Of a DNA stretch of 40,013 bases, positions 33,248-40,013 are shown one piece after another; position 1 is the first letter of the stretch; each line of letters starts with the position of its first letter. Below the pieces are notes generated by a model. It was given only the letters and a program-made list of their open reading frames with translations. It was not told the DNA's origin and did no database searches. Source of the stretch: an uncultured bacterium (GTDB lineage: Bacteria; Verrucomicrobiota; Kiritimatiellia; RFP12; UBA1067); NCBI GenBank assembly GCA_902776615.1, contig CACYQU010000028.1, positions 1-40,013 of the forward strand, read 5' to 3'. Both the position numbers and the translations under genes were made by a program.

Positions 33248-34705
33248 ATGGTGATTCCTCTACTGCGCGTTCTTTCATATTTGCTGTCCATAGTCGGGAT
33301 GGCGCTCTTGCCGCCTCTTGCGACGGCGCTTGCTTGCGGAGAACGTGGTTGTGCGGTCTCCTTCGCCGCGCCGCTTTTGGCGAGCTGGGCTGTTGCGCTC
33401 GCATGCAGAATGGCGCGCGGCGGCGAACGGACGCTTGAAGCCGGCAATGCGTTTGCGGTGGTCGGTAGCGCATGGGTTGCAGTAGGTTTCTTTGGTGCAG
33501 TGCCACTATGGATGTCAGGTGCGTTTTCTTCATTTGCAGACGCGGTTTTCGAGAGCGTGAGCGGCTTCTCCACCACGGGCGCATCCGTTATTGGCGATGT
33601 TGAGTCGCTTCCCAAATGCATAAACTTATGGCGGTGTGAAACACATTGGCTAGGCGGCATGGGAGTAATAGCACTGGCTGTCGCGCTCATGCCGATTCTC
33701 GGGATAGGCGGATTCAGACTCATAAAGGCCGAAACTTCTGGACCTGAAAAAGGCAAGGTTACTTCGCGAATCACCGACACGGCAAAGGCTTTGTGGCTAA
33801 TATATTTTGCCCTTACGGCGTTGCAGACAGTGCTTTTGCGCATTGCCGGCATGAGCTGGTTTGACGCGGTGTGTCATGCGTTTTCAACGCTTGGAACTGG
33901 CGGCTTTTCCACGCGCAATGCGAGTATTGGTGCCTTCGGAAGTGCGTCTATCGACTGGATATGCACGCTTTTCATGCTTGTGGCGTCGGTAAACTTCGCT
34001 CTTTACTACAGATTGCTCACTGGGCGTGCCGAGGAGTTTTTCCGTGATTCCGAGTTTCGGGCGTTTGTGTGCATAGTAGCGGCATCCATTGCTGTAGGAA
34101 CGTGTGTTGAGGCTGTTGATCTCGGCTCTGTGTCGTCGGCGTTGAGATATGTCGCATTTCAGGTGTCGTCGGTTGTATCCACGACTGGCTTCATGACGGC
34201 AGACTATGCGGCTTGGCGGCCTGCTGTGCAGATTGTCCTTTTTTCGCTATTCTTCGTTGGCGGATGTAGTGGCTCTACGGCTGGCGGCATCAAAGTCGTG
34301 CGTTGGACTATTCTCGCCAAGCAGTTGAGCAACGAGTTTCGGCGACTGTTGCATCCGCACGAGGTGGTGACGATTAGACTGAACGGCATTCCTGGGCGCG
34401 AGACATTCGTGCCGTCCGTCGCAGCGTTTATATTCGTCTATCTGATGCTGGTGTTGACGACGGCATTTGCGGGCGCGCTTGCTGGTCTTGGCCTTTTGGA
34501 GTCGGTTTCGGTGGCGTTGAGCATGGTAGGCAATATTGGTCCAGCGTTTGGAGGGATGGGGCCGACCGCGAACTATGGCGCGTTGCCGTGCGCACTTAAG
34601 TGGTGGTATGCATTTGCGATGCTTGCTGGCAGGCTCGAACTCTACACGATATTGATTCTTGCCGGGAATGTCATCCGCAGAAAACCCCATTTGACAAGGC
34701 TTTGA
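33248..34705 (+). CDS. trkH: Trk potassium transporter membrane subunit TrkH/TrkG
   Basis: A 485-residue membrane protein of about 10-12 helices. The four selectivity-filter regions are visible: SGFSTTGASV, FSTLGTGGFSTRN, VSSVVSTTGFMTADY and SMVGNIGPAFGGMGP. FVGGCSGSTAGGIKVVR is the conserved stretch after the third pore. It takes up K+ together with TrkA. TAGGGAG (33232-33238) supports ATG 33248 over the TTG at 33218 inside trkA. Its stop codon overlaps the first half of a palindrome resembling a NrdR box. Confidence 0.95.
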   Translation: MVIPLLRVLSYLLSIVGMALLPPLATALACGERGCAVSFAAPLLASWAVALACRMARGGERTLEAGNAFAVVGSAWVAVGFFGAVPLWMSGAFSSFADAVFESVSGFSTTGASVIGDVESLPKCINLWRCETHWLGGMGVIALAVALMPILGIGGFRLIKAETSGPEKGKVTSRITDTAKALWLIYFALTALQTVLLRIAGMSWFDAVCHAFSTLGTGGFSTRNASIGAFGSASIDWICTLFMLVASVNFALYYRLLTGRAEEFFRDSEFRAFVCIVAASIAVGTCVEAVDLGSVSSALRYVAFQVSSVVSTTGFMTADYAAWRPAVQIVLFSLFFVGGCSGSTAGGIKVVRWTILAKQLSNEFRRLLHPHEVVTIRLNGIPGRETFVPSVAAFIFVYLMLVLTTAFAGALAGLGLLESVSVALSMVGNIGPAFGGMGPTANYGALPCALKWWYAFAMLAGRLELYTILILAGNVIRRKPHLTRL

Positions 34706-34720
34706 TACTACGTGTAGTAG
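34705..34720. promoter_or_regulatory. Upstream NrdR-like box
   Basis: ATACTACGTGTAGTAG has a perfect palindromic core: ATACTAC, 5 nt, GTAGTAT (34705-34723). The core CTACGTGTAG fits the loose NrdR pattern. It lies 76 bp upstream of the better box, about seven helical turns, whereas NrdR box pairs are usually about three turns apart. It could also be the hairpin of a terminator after trkH, but no T-run follows. Confidence 0.45.
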
Positions 34721-34772
34721 TATGTTGGCGTTCTTGTATACAACCTGTTGAAAACTTTTTGCATTTCCCCCC

Positions 34773-34801
34773 TTGCGCAGACACAATATTTAGTGTATCA
34801 T
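34773..34801 (+). promoter_or_regulatory. nrdD promoter
   Basis: TTGCGC (34773-34778), a 17-bp spacer and TATCAT (34796-34801) precede nrdD, giving a leader of about 57 nt. The spacer is filled by the NrdR box at 34781-34796, whose last base is the first base of the -10 element. Confidence 0.6.
34781..34796. promoter_or_regulatory. NrdR box in the nrdD promoter
   Basis: ACACAATATTTAGTGT is close to the known NrdR consensus (ACACWATATATWGTGT type) and nearly palindromic. Its location between -35 and -10 of the nrdD promoter fits repression of ribonucleotide reductase genes by NrdR when dATP is high. The nrdR gene is not in the window. Confidence 0.75.
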
Positions 34802-34864
34802 ATACCCCGCAAACCACAATAGGAACGATTTACAACTTAACAACACAAAGAGAACAGAAACGAC

Positions 34865-37102
34865 ATGAAAGCTATGAAGATCATCAAGCGGAGCGGACAG
34901 GAGGTTCCGTTTGACATCACCAAGATCGAGAACGCCATTCGCAAGGCCAGCCAGGCTGTGGATTACAAGAATGCGCTTAGCGAAGGCCGCATAAAGCTCA
35001 TTGCCGAAGAAGTCGCAGGCGTCTGCGAGGCTCGCGACCGCGCTATGACGGTCGAAGAGATTCAGGATGTCGTCGAAACGAAGATCATGGAGTTCAACGC
35101 GACGGAGATCGCGAAGAAGTATATCGTCTATCGCTACAAGCAGGAGCTCAAGCGCAAGGCGAACACGACCGACGAGCAGATCATGTCGCTCATCGAGTGC
35201 AACAACGAGGATGTCAAGCAGGAGAACTCCAACAAAAACCCGACGATCAACGCCGTTCAGCGCGACTATATGGCGGGCGAGGTTTCGAAGGATGTCGCGG
35301 CGCGTCTTCTGCTGCCGGCCGATATCGTCCAGGCCCACAAGGAGGGCATCATACATTTCCATGACATGGACTATTATGCCCAGCACATGCACAACTGCGA
35401 CCTCGTGAATCTCGAGGACATGCTGCAGAACGGCACGGTTATCTCCGGAACGATGATTGAGAAGCCGAAGAGTTTCTCGACCGCCTGCAACATAGCGACG
35501 CAGATCATTGCCCAGGTTGCGTCCAACCAGTATGGCGGTCAGTCCATCTCGCTTACCCACCTCGCGCCGTTCGTAGAGGTTTCGCGCCAGGCCATCCGCG
35601 GTGAAGTAGCCGAGGAATGCTCTCTCGCCGGCATAGAGATGTCGAAGGAGGCGTTCGATGCCATAGTCGAGAAGCGCGTCCGCAAAGAGATACAGAAGGG
35701 CGTCCAGACGATTCAGTATCAGGTTGTCACTCTAATGACCACAAACGGGCAGGCGCCTTTCGTAACCGTTTACATGTATCTTGGCGAGGCGAGGAGCGAA
35801 GCCGAACGCAAGGATCTTGCGATGATTATTGAGGAGGTGCTGAACGAGCGCATCCGCGGCGTGAAGAACGAGCAGGGCGTGTATGTGACGCCGGCCTTCC
35901 CGAAGCTCATTTATGTTCTTGAGGAGCAGAACGTCCGCGCCGGTACGCCCTACTGGTACCTGACCGAGCTGGCTGCGAAGTGCACCGCCAAGCGCATGGT
36001 GCCCGACTACATCAGCGAGAAGAAGATGCGCGAGTACAAGCTCTCCAAGGGCGAAGAGGTAGGTCATGGCGACACCTATACCTGCATGGGTTGCCGCTCG
36101 TTCCTTACTCCCGACCGTTCGGGCAACGGTTTCAACAATGTCGCAAACGCCGGCAACTACGAGCCAGGCAAGCCGAAGTATTATGGCCGATTCAATCAGG
36201 GCGTCGTCACGATCAATCTCGTCGACATAGCGCTCTCGGCTCATGGCGACATGGCGAAGTTCTGGGAGCTCTTCGGCGAGCGCTGCGAGCTTTGCCACAA
36301 GGCGTTGCAGTGCCGCCACGAGCGTCTGAAAGGCACTCCGTCCGATGCGGCGCCGATCCTCTGGCAGTATGGCGCACTTGCCCGCCTCAAGAAGGGCGAG
36401 AAGATCGACAAGCTGCTCTTTGGCGGCTATTCGACGATTTCGCTCGGCTATGCCGGCCTTTGGGAGTGCGTCTACGCGATGATCGGCAAGAAACTCACCG
36501 AGCCGGAAGGCGAGGCGTTCGGCCTCGAGGTCATGCAGAAGCTCAACGAGTACACCGCGAAGTGGAAGGCCGCAGAAGATATCGACTACTCCCTCTACGG
36601 CACGCCGCTCGAGTCCACGACCTACAAGTTCGCCAAGTGCCTTCAGAAGCGTTTCGGCATCATAAAGGGCGTGACGGACAAGAACTACATCACGAACTCC
36701 TATCATATCCATGTGACCGAGCCGATCGACGCGTTCAAGAAACTCGAGATCGAGTCGAAGTTCCAGAAACTCTCGCCCGGCGGCGCGATCAGCTATGTCG
36801 AAGTGCCGAACATGCAGGACAACATCCCTGCCGTGCTCTCTATCATGCAGTACATCTACGACCACATCATGTACGCTGAACTGAACACGAAGTCCGACTA
36901 TTGCCAGGTCTGCGGCTACGACGGCGAGATACAGATCGTCAAGGACGAGAGCGGCAAGCTCATCTGGAAATGCCCCAAGTGCGGCAACACCGACGAGTCC
37001 AAGCTGAACGTCGCCCGCCGCACCTGCGGATACATCGGCAGCCAGTTCTGGAATCAGGGCCGCACGCAGGAAATCAAGGAACGCGTCCTGCACGTTTCGT
37101 AA
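34865..37102 (+). CDS. nrdD: Anaerobic ribonucleoside-triphosphate reductase
   Basis: This class III enzyme reduces NTPs to dNTPs by a glycyl radical, only without oxygen. The 745-residue protein has an N-terminal ATP-cone (about 1-95: IKRSGQEVPFDITKIENAI) for allosteric control, the large barrel with HFHDMDYYAQHMHNC and TYTCMGCRSFLTP, a zinc site CxxC...CxxC (YCQVCGYDG, WKCPKCGNTD), and the glycyl-radical site RRTCGYIGSQFWNQGR. The order and length are typical. Activation is by NrdG, encoded 1 nt downstream. ATG 34865 follows a weak Shine-Dalgarno; an internal ATG is also close (M-K-A-M). Confidence 0.97.
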   Translation: MKAMKIIKRSGQEVPFDITKIENAIRKASQAVDYKNALSEGRIKLIAEEVAGVCEARDRAMTVEEIQDVVETKIMEFNATEIAKKYIVYRYKQELKRKANTTDEQIMSLIECNNEDVKQENSNKNPTINAVQRDYMAGEVSKDVAARLLLPADIVQAHKEGIIHFHDMDYYAQHMHNCDLVNLEDMLQNGTVISGTMIEKPKSFSTACNIATQIIAQVASNQYGGQSISLTHLAPFVEVSRQAIRGEVAEECSLAGIEMSKEAFDAIVEKRVRKEIQKGVQTIQYQVVTLMTTNGQAPFVTVYMYLGEARSEAERKDLAMIIEEVLNERIRGVKNEQGVYVTPAFPKLIYVLEEQNVRAGTPYWYLTELAAKCTAKRMVPDYISEKKMREYKLSKGEEVGHGDTYTCMGCRSFLTPDRSGNGFNNVANAGNYEPGKPKYYGRFNQGVVTINLVDIALSAHGDMAKFWELFGERCELCHKALQCRHERLKGTPSDAAPILWQYGALARLKKGEKIDKLLFGGYSTISLGYAGLWECVYAMIGKKLTEPEGEAFGLEVMQKLNEYTAKWKAAEDIDYSLYGTPLESTTYKFAKCLQKRFGIIKGVTDKNYITNSYHIHVTEPIDAFKKLEIESKFQKLSPGGAISYVEVPNMQDNIPAVLSIMQYIYDHIMYAELNTKSDYCQVCGYDGEIQIVKDESGKLIWKCPKCGNTDESKLNVARRTCGYIGSQFWNQGRTQEIKERVLHVS

Positions 37103-37103
37103 G

Positions 37104-37610
37104 GTGAACTACGCGACGATACGTACATGCGACATAGCGAACGGCGAAGGCGTTCGCGTGTCGCTTTTCGTCTCGGGCTGCACCCACCGGTGCAAGGGGT
37201 GCTTCAACCCCGACCAGTGGGATTTCTCTTGCGGCGAGCCGTTTGACACGGCTGTAGAGGCGCGGATATTCGAAAACCTTGCTCCGGATTATATCGCGGG
37301 GCTGTCGATTCTCGGAGGGGAGCCGATGGAGCCGGCGAACCAGCGTGCGCTTGTGCCGTTTTTGGAGCGGATGCGTGCGCGCTTTGGTGAAAAGAAGACG
37401 GTCTGGGTTTATACTGGATGTGTGCTGGAAAGTGACCTCAAGGCTGATGGCTCGCGGTGGCGTACCGAAGTGACAGATCGTTTTCTGTCGCTTGTCGATG
37501 TGCTTGTCGATGGGCCTTTCGTAGAGGAACTCAAGGATATCTCGCTCAAATTCCGCGGTAGCTCCAATCAGCGCATATTGCACCTTAAGGAAGGAAAAAT
37601 CGAACAATGA
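37104..37610 (+). CDS. nrdG: Anaerobic ribonucleotide reductase activating protein
   Basis: A radical-SAM activase that installs the glycyl radical in NrdD. The 168-residue protein has the cluster motif CTHRCKGCFNP (CxxxCxxC), the following FSCGEPFD, and GGEP (SILGGEPMEP) for SAM binding. It starts at GTG 37104, one base after the nrdD stop, with a modest AAGG upstream. Its stop overlaps the ATG of the next gene (ATGA). The length is normal for the short NrdG form. Confidence 0.96.
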   Translation: MNYATIRTCDIANGEGVRVSLFVSGCTHRCKGCFNPDQWDFSCGEPFDTAVEARIFENLAPDYIAGLSILGGEPMEPANQRALVPFLERMRARFGEKKTVWVYTGCVLESDLKADGSRWRTEVTDRFLSLVDVLVDGPFVEELKDISLKFRGSSNQRILHLKEGKIEQ

Positions 37611-38422
37611 AAGAACAACTAATCCATTATTCCATAAACATCGGCTCGGCGGCGGTAATTCTGCTTGTCGGATATTTCGTAATAAAGTACGGTTCAAAGC
37701 TTTTGCACAGGGCCCTCGCCAAGGCCGAGAACGGCAAGTATGCGCTGGTGGTGCGGTTTGTGACTTCCGTCGCCGAGAAGGTCGCCTGGGCGTTTGTGGC
37801 GGTCATGGCCCTTGAAAAGCTAGGCGTTGATATCGGGCCGATTATTGCCGGTCTCGGTGTTACTGGCTTTATTCTTGGCTTTGCGTTTCAGGAGTCTCTC
37901 GGCAGCCTTGCCAGTGGACTGATGATTGCGATAAATCAGCCTTTCAAAGTCGGTGATTTCGTGAACGTGTCTGGTAATGAGGGCACAATAACGGCGCTTG
38001 ACATGATGGCCGTTACGCTTGCTACGCCAGATAACCGCAAGATCACGATTCCCAACAAGGCGGCGTGGGGTCAGCCGATAATCAACTACTCTGCGCTTGA
38101 CCGCCGCCGCGTGGAGATCATAATCGGCATTGCGTACGGTGCTAATATCTCGCTTGCCAAAAGTACCGCGCTTGAGGCGATAAAGGGCGTCCCGGAGGTT
38201 CTTGAAGATCCCGCGCCTATGGTGGAGGTCAAGTCGCTGGACGACAGTGCCGTCACGCTCACTGTCCGTGCATGGGCTAAGACGCCAGATTTTTGGAAGG
38301 TCTACTTCGCCGGCATACAGTCTGTTAAGGAAGCATTCGACAGGGTCGGTGTCGAGATACCGTTTAGGCAGATAGACGTCAATGTGCGCCAGCTGCCGCA
38401 GAATCTTCAGCAACGCGCATAA
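37607..38422 (+). CDS. mscS: Small-conductance mechanosensitive channel MscS
   Basis: A 271-residue membrane channel that releases solutes on osmotic downshock. It has three N-terminal helices; the pore helix is rich in Gly/Ala (GLGVTGFILGFAFQESLGSLASGLMIA), then the beta domain FKVGDFVNVSGNEGTI, a typical TPDNRKITIPN stretch, and an alpha/beta C-terminal domain ending near EIPFRQIDVNV. It has the core E. coli-like architecture. The four-base overlap with nrdG suggests cotranscription although the functions are unrelated. AAGGAAGG lies 8 nt before ATG 37607. Confidence 0.95.
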   Translation: MKEQLIHYSINIGSAAVILLVGYFVIKYGSKLLHRALAKAENGKYALVVRFVTSVAEKVAWAFVAVMALEKLGVDIGPIIAGLGVTGFILGFAFQESLGSLASGLMIAINQPFKVGDFVNVSGNEGTITALDMMAVTLATPDNRKITIPNKAAWGQPIINYSALDRRRVEIIIGIAYGANISLAKSTALEAIKGVPEVLEDPAPMVEVKSLDDSAVTLTVRAWAKTPDFWKVYFAGIQSVKEAFDRVGVEIPFRQIDVNVRQLPQNLQQRA

Positions 38423-38427
38423 ATTTA

Positions 38428-38436
38428 TGGTATAAT
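38428..38436 (+). promoter_or_regulatory. Extended -10 promoter of tRNA-Pro
   Basis: TGGTATAAT, 14 nt upstream of the tRNA 5' end, with no clear -35 box. It matches the element at 24538 exactly. Confidence 0.65.
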
Positions 38437-38450
38437 ACACCAATCTTCGG

Positions 38451-38527
<77 letters not shown>

Positions 38528-38849
38528 TCTAAAATCCCCTTTCGTTTTTCTCTCCTCGCCTCTTTTCAGACGGCGTTTTCACCCCTCTCCCGGCAAAACC
38601 GCTCCGATTTTCTCTACGCGTATTGTCGCACTCTGCTGCAATCGGCTTTGGAAGCTGCTAATTGACCGGGGTGTTCCGCACCGTCGCCTCGTCTGGATGG
38701 ACGCCGCTGTGGCAGTTGACGAGTATCTGCCATCACCGTGTCGTTTTCGGAAAATTGGCTATGATTTGTTTCGTATAAGTGGATATGCGGAATGGCTGTT
38801 TATGGCATAATACCCGCCAAGAGAAGTTCATCCAAGGGAAAGCAGTACA
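38528..38849 (+). other. Gene-free stretch of 322 bp
   Basis: A pyrimidine-rich tract (38528-38600) follows the tRNA, with no hairpin plus T-run that would make a convincing terminator. The rest shows no coding signal: the frame running from the tRNA to 38810 has no ribosome binding site and no recognisable motifs. The only element I can support is the promoter near 38806. Confidence 0.6.
38803..38811 (+). promoter_or_regulatory. Extended -10 promoter of the glycyl-radical enzyme gene
   Basis: TGGCATAAT in the context TTATGGCATAATACC, about 39 bp before the start codon, without a clear -35 box. It differs by one base from the extended -10 elements at 24538 and 38428. Confidence 0.5.
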
Positions 38850-40013
38850 ATGAGCTATATAGACAGGATGGCGCGGCTGACTGCGCGGAAGATAGAGCAG
38901 ACCAAGGAAAAGCAGGCGAGGCTCGGCGCTCGCGACGAGGACGACTACGGCCTCGTCCTGCCGCCCGAGTCGTTCAAGGTCGATCTGCCCGTGCGCGACG
39001 CGACCGGACAGTGGTCCGGCCCTCGCTCGTGGGCGGCGAACTTCCGCTGGCTCATGGAGAACCACCCATGCTACATCGACCCCGACGACGCCATAGCTGG
39101 GCGCTGGATGTTCATGCTCTCCAGGATGCGACTCGGCTACCAGCTCTCGCGCTCGAACTTCGCGTTCGACTATTCCCATCTCGAACCGCTCCAGAAGAAG
39201 TACGACATCACTACGGGCATTGGCAAGGACGCCCACTTCGCGCCCGACTACCAGATCGGGCTTGACCTCGGCTGGGGTGGGCTTTTGGAGAAGGTCAGGT
39301 CGGCGCGTCTTGGGTTTTCAGCCGCAAAGAACGCAAAGAGCGCAAAGGAAGAGATTTCTTATGCCATAGGACTTCTCGATGCGGAGGAGCAGGCGATAAT
39401 GGGCGTGATGGCGTGGACGCGTCACCTCGCCGCAGCGGCGGACGACCGCGCGATGACCGAGGATGACCCGGAACGCCGCGAAAACCTCGTCGAGATGGCG
39501 CGCGTATGCTACAAGATTGCGGAGGCGAAGCCAGAGACGTTCCGCGAAGCCGTGCAGTGGATCGCAGTCTTCAACATGGCCTCGCGCACCTACAACCGCG
39601 ACGGAGCTGGCGGACAGCTCGACGAGCTGCTGCGCCCCTATTACGAGCGCGACATGGCCGCCGGTATTCTCACGAACGAGGATGCGGAGTTCTATGTCTT
39701 CTGTCTCCTTCTCAACGATCCGCACTACTATCAGATCGGCGGACCTTCGGCGGACGGGAAAGACCAGACCTCCCGCATGAGCTACATAATCCTCGAGGCG
39801 GCGAACAAGCTCAAAAGCTCATGCAACCTGACGATCCGCGTATGGGACGGAATGGACCGCGGACTTTTCCGCCGCGGCGTCGAGATATTGCTCGCAAACC
39901 GACTCGGCTTTCCGCGCTTCTCCGGCGACAAGGCGCTTGTCGAGGGCTTCATGAAGAACGGATACTCCGCCGAGCTTGCCCGCCGCCGAATAGCGGTCGG
40001 CTGCAACTGGATG
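38850..40013 (+). CDS. PFL-like glycyl-radical enzyme, 3' truncated by window edge
   Basis: The first 388 codons are present and the frame is open at the window end. The sequence fits the barrel part of the pyruvate-formate-lyase/glycyl-radical family: an N-terminal basic helix, FREAVQWIAVFN, NRDGAGGQLDELLRPYYERDMAAGILTNEDAEFYVFCLLL, QIGGPSADGKDQTSRMSYIILEAA, LTIRVWDGM, and RRRIAVGCNWM at the edge. The Cys in that last motif is at the place of the family's thiyl-radical cysteine. The radical-glycine C-terminal domain would be outside. It is not close to classical PFL; the substrate is unknown. Three 9-bp repeats (39323-39349) add AKNAKSAKE. AAGGGAAAG upstream supports ATG 38850. Confidence 0.8.
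   Translation, partial: MSYIDRMARLTARKIEQTKEKQARLGARDEDDYGLVLPPESFKVDLPVRDATGQWSGPRSWAANFRWLMENHPCYIDPDDAIAGRWMFMLSRMRLGYQLSRSNFAFDYSHLEPLQKKYDITTGIGKDAHFAPDYQIGLDLGWGGLLEKVRSARLGFSAAKNAKSAKEEISYAIGLLDAEEQAIMGVMAWTRHLAAAADDRAMTEDDPERRENLVEMARVCYKIAEAKPETFREAVQWIAVFNMASRTYNRDGAGGQLDELLRPYYERDMAAGILTNEDAEFYVFCLLLNDPHYYQIGGPSADGKDQTSRMSYIILEAANKLKSSCNLTIRVWDGMDRGLFRRGVEILLANRLGFPRFSGDKALVEGFMKNGYSAELARRRIAVGCNWM
39323..39349 (+). repeat. Three tandem 9-bp repeats in the glycyl-radical enzyme gene
   Basis: CGCAAAGAA, CGCAAAGAG and CGCAAAGGA in tandem, read in frame as AAKNAKSAKE. Being three codons per unit, they do not disturb the frame. They form another intragenic repeat family, distinct from those in the GH89 and caspase genes. 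Confidence 0.8.

Noticed and set aside
35732-37093. 453-codon minus-strand frame opposite nrdD
   Set aside because: Antisense of a highly conserved gene; low-complexity Leu/Val/Asp-rich product and no start signals.

Overview
This window looks like a piece of chromosome from a high-GC, strictly anaerobic, polysaccharide-degrading bacterium. I infer a PVC-group organism of the Kiritimatiellota/Lentisphaerota type, probably from a gut. The reasons are an anaerobic ribonucleotide reductase with its activase, a second glycyl-radical enzyme, a Tat-exported sulfatase, a GH89 glycosidase, an SGNH hydrolase fused to a FAD oxidoreductase, and a GldA/GldFG/DUF4340 transporter set. This placement is by gene flavour only; there is no rRNA. 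All genes are on the + strand except one AAA ATPase (6298-7434).

Region 1 (1-11.5 kb) is a plastic, accessory-looking stretch of secreted proteins: a metallophosphoesterase (5' cut by the window edge), a GH89 protein, an SGNH-FAD oxidoreductase split by a frameshift, a 61-codon remnant of a Tat-exported protein, the ATPase, and a very large secreted phosphoesterase-discoidin-caspase protein. Four genes or gene heads start with nearly the same signal peptide (core LGVCIFAYFHTSTFAY), encoded by degenerate 8-bp repeats. In three of them a purine-rich array of the same octamer in the opposite orientation lies over the start. Gene tails are also re-used: the last 20 codons of the first gene recur, out of frame, at the end of GH89, and another 18-codon tail recurs at 6267 and 11403. 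Short tandem-repeat insertions sit inside four coding regions. Together these suggest that gene heads and tails are shuffled at short repeats.

Region 2 (11.6-24.5 kb) is a tightly packed housekeeping run, mostly with 0-16 nt gaps or ATGA/GTGA overlaps: guaB, a secreted protein of unknown function, signal peptidase I, a membrane Ser/Thr kinase, threonine dehydratase, an ABC ATPase, a GldF-GldG-like fusion, a DUF4340 protein and endonuclease IV. A good promoter precedes guaB.

Region 3 (24.5-34.7 kb) begins at an extended -10 promoter almost touching the first usable start codon. It encodes a phosphorelay: an amino-acid-permease/histidine-kinase/receiver fusion, an Hpt protein and a soluble receiver-kinase-receiver protein, with no DNA-binding output domain. 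A LolD/MacB-type ATPase without a permease, a sulfatase, and the TrkA/TrkH potassium uptake pair follow.

Region 4 (34.7-40.0 kb) holds nrdD-nrdG behind a promoter whose spacer contains a near-consensus NrdR box, then an MscS channel, tRNA-Pro(UGG), a 322-bp stretch without a gene, and the 5' part of a PFL-like glycyl-radical enzyme that runs off the window.
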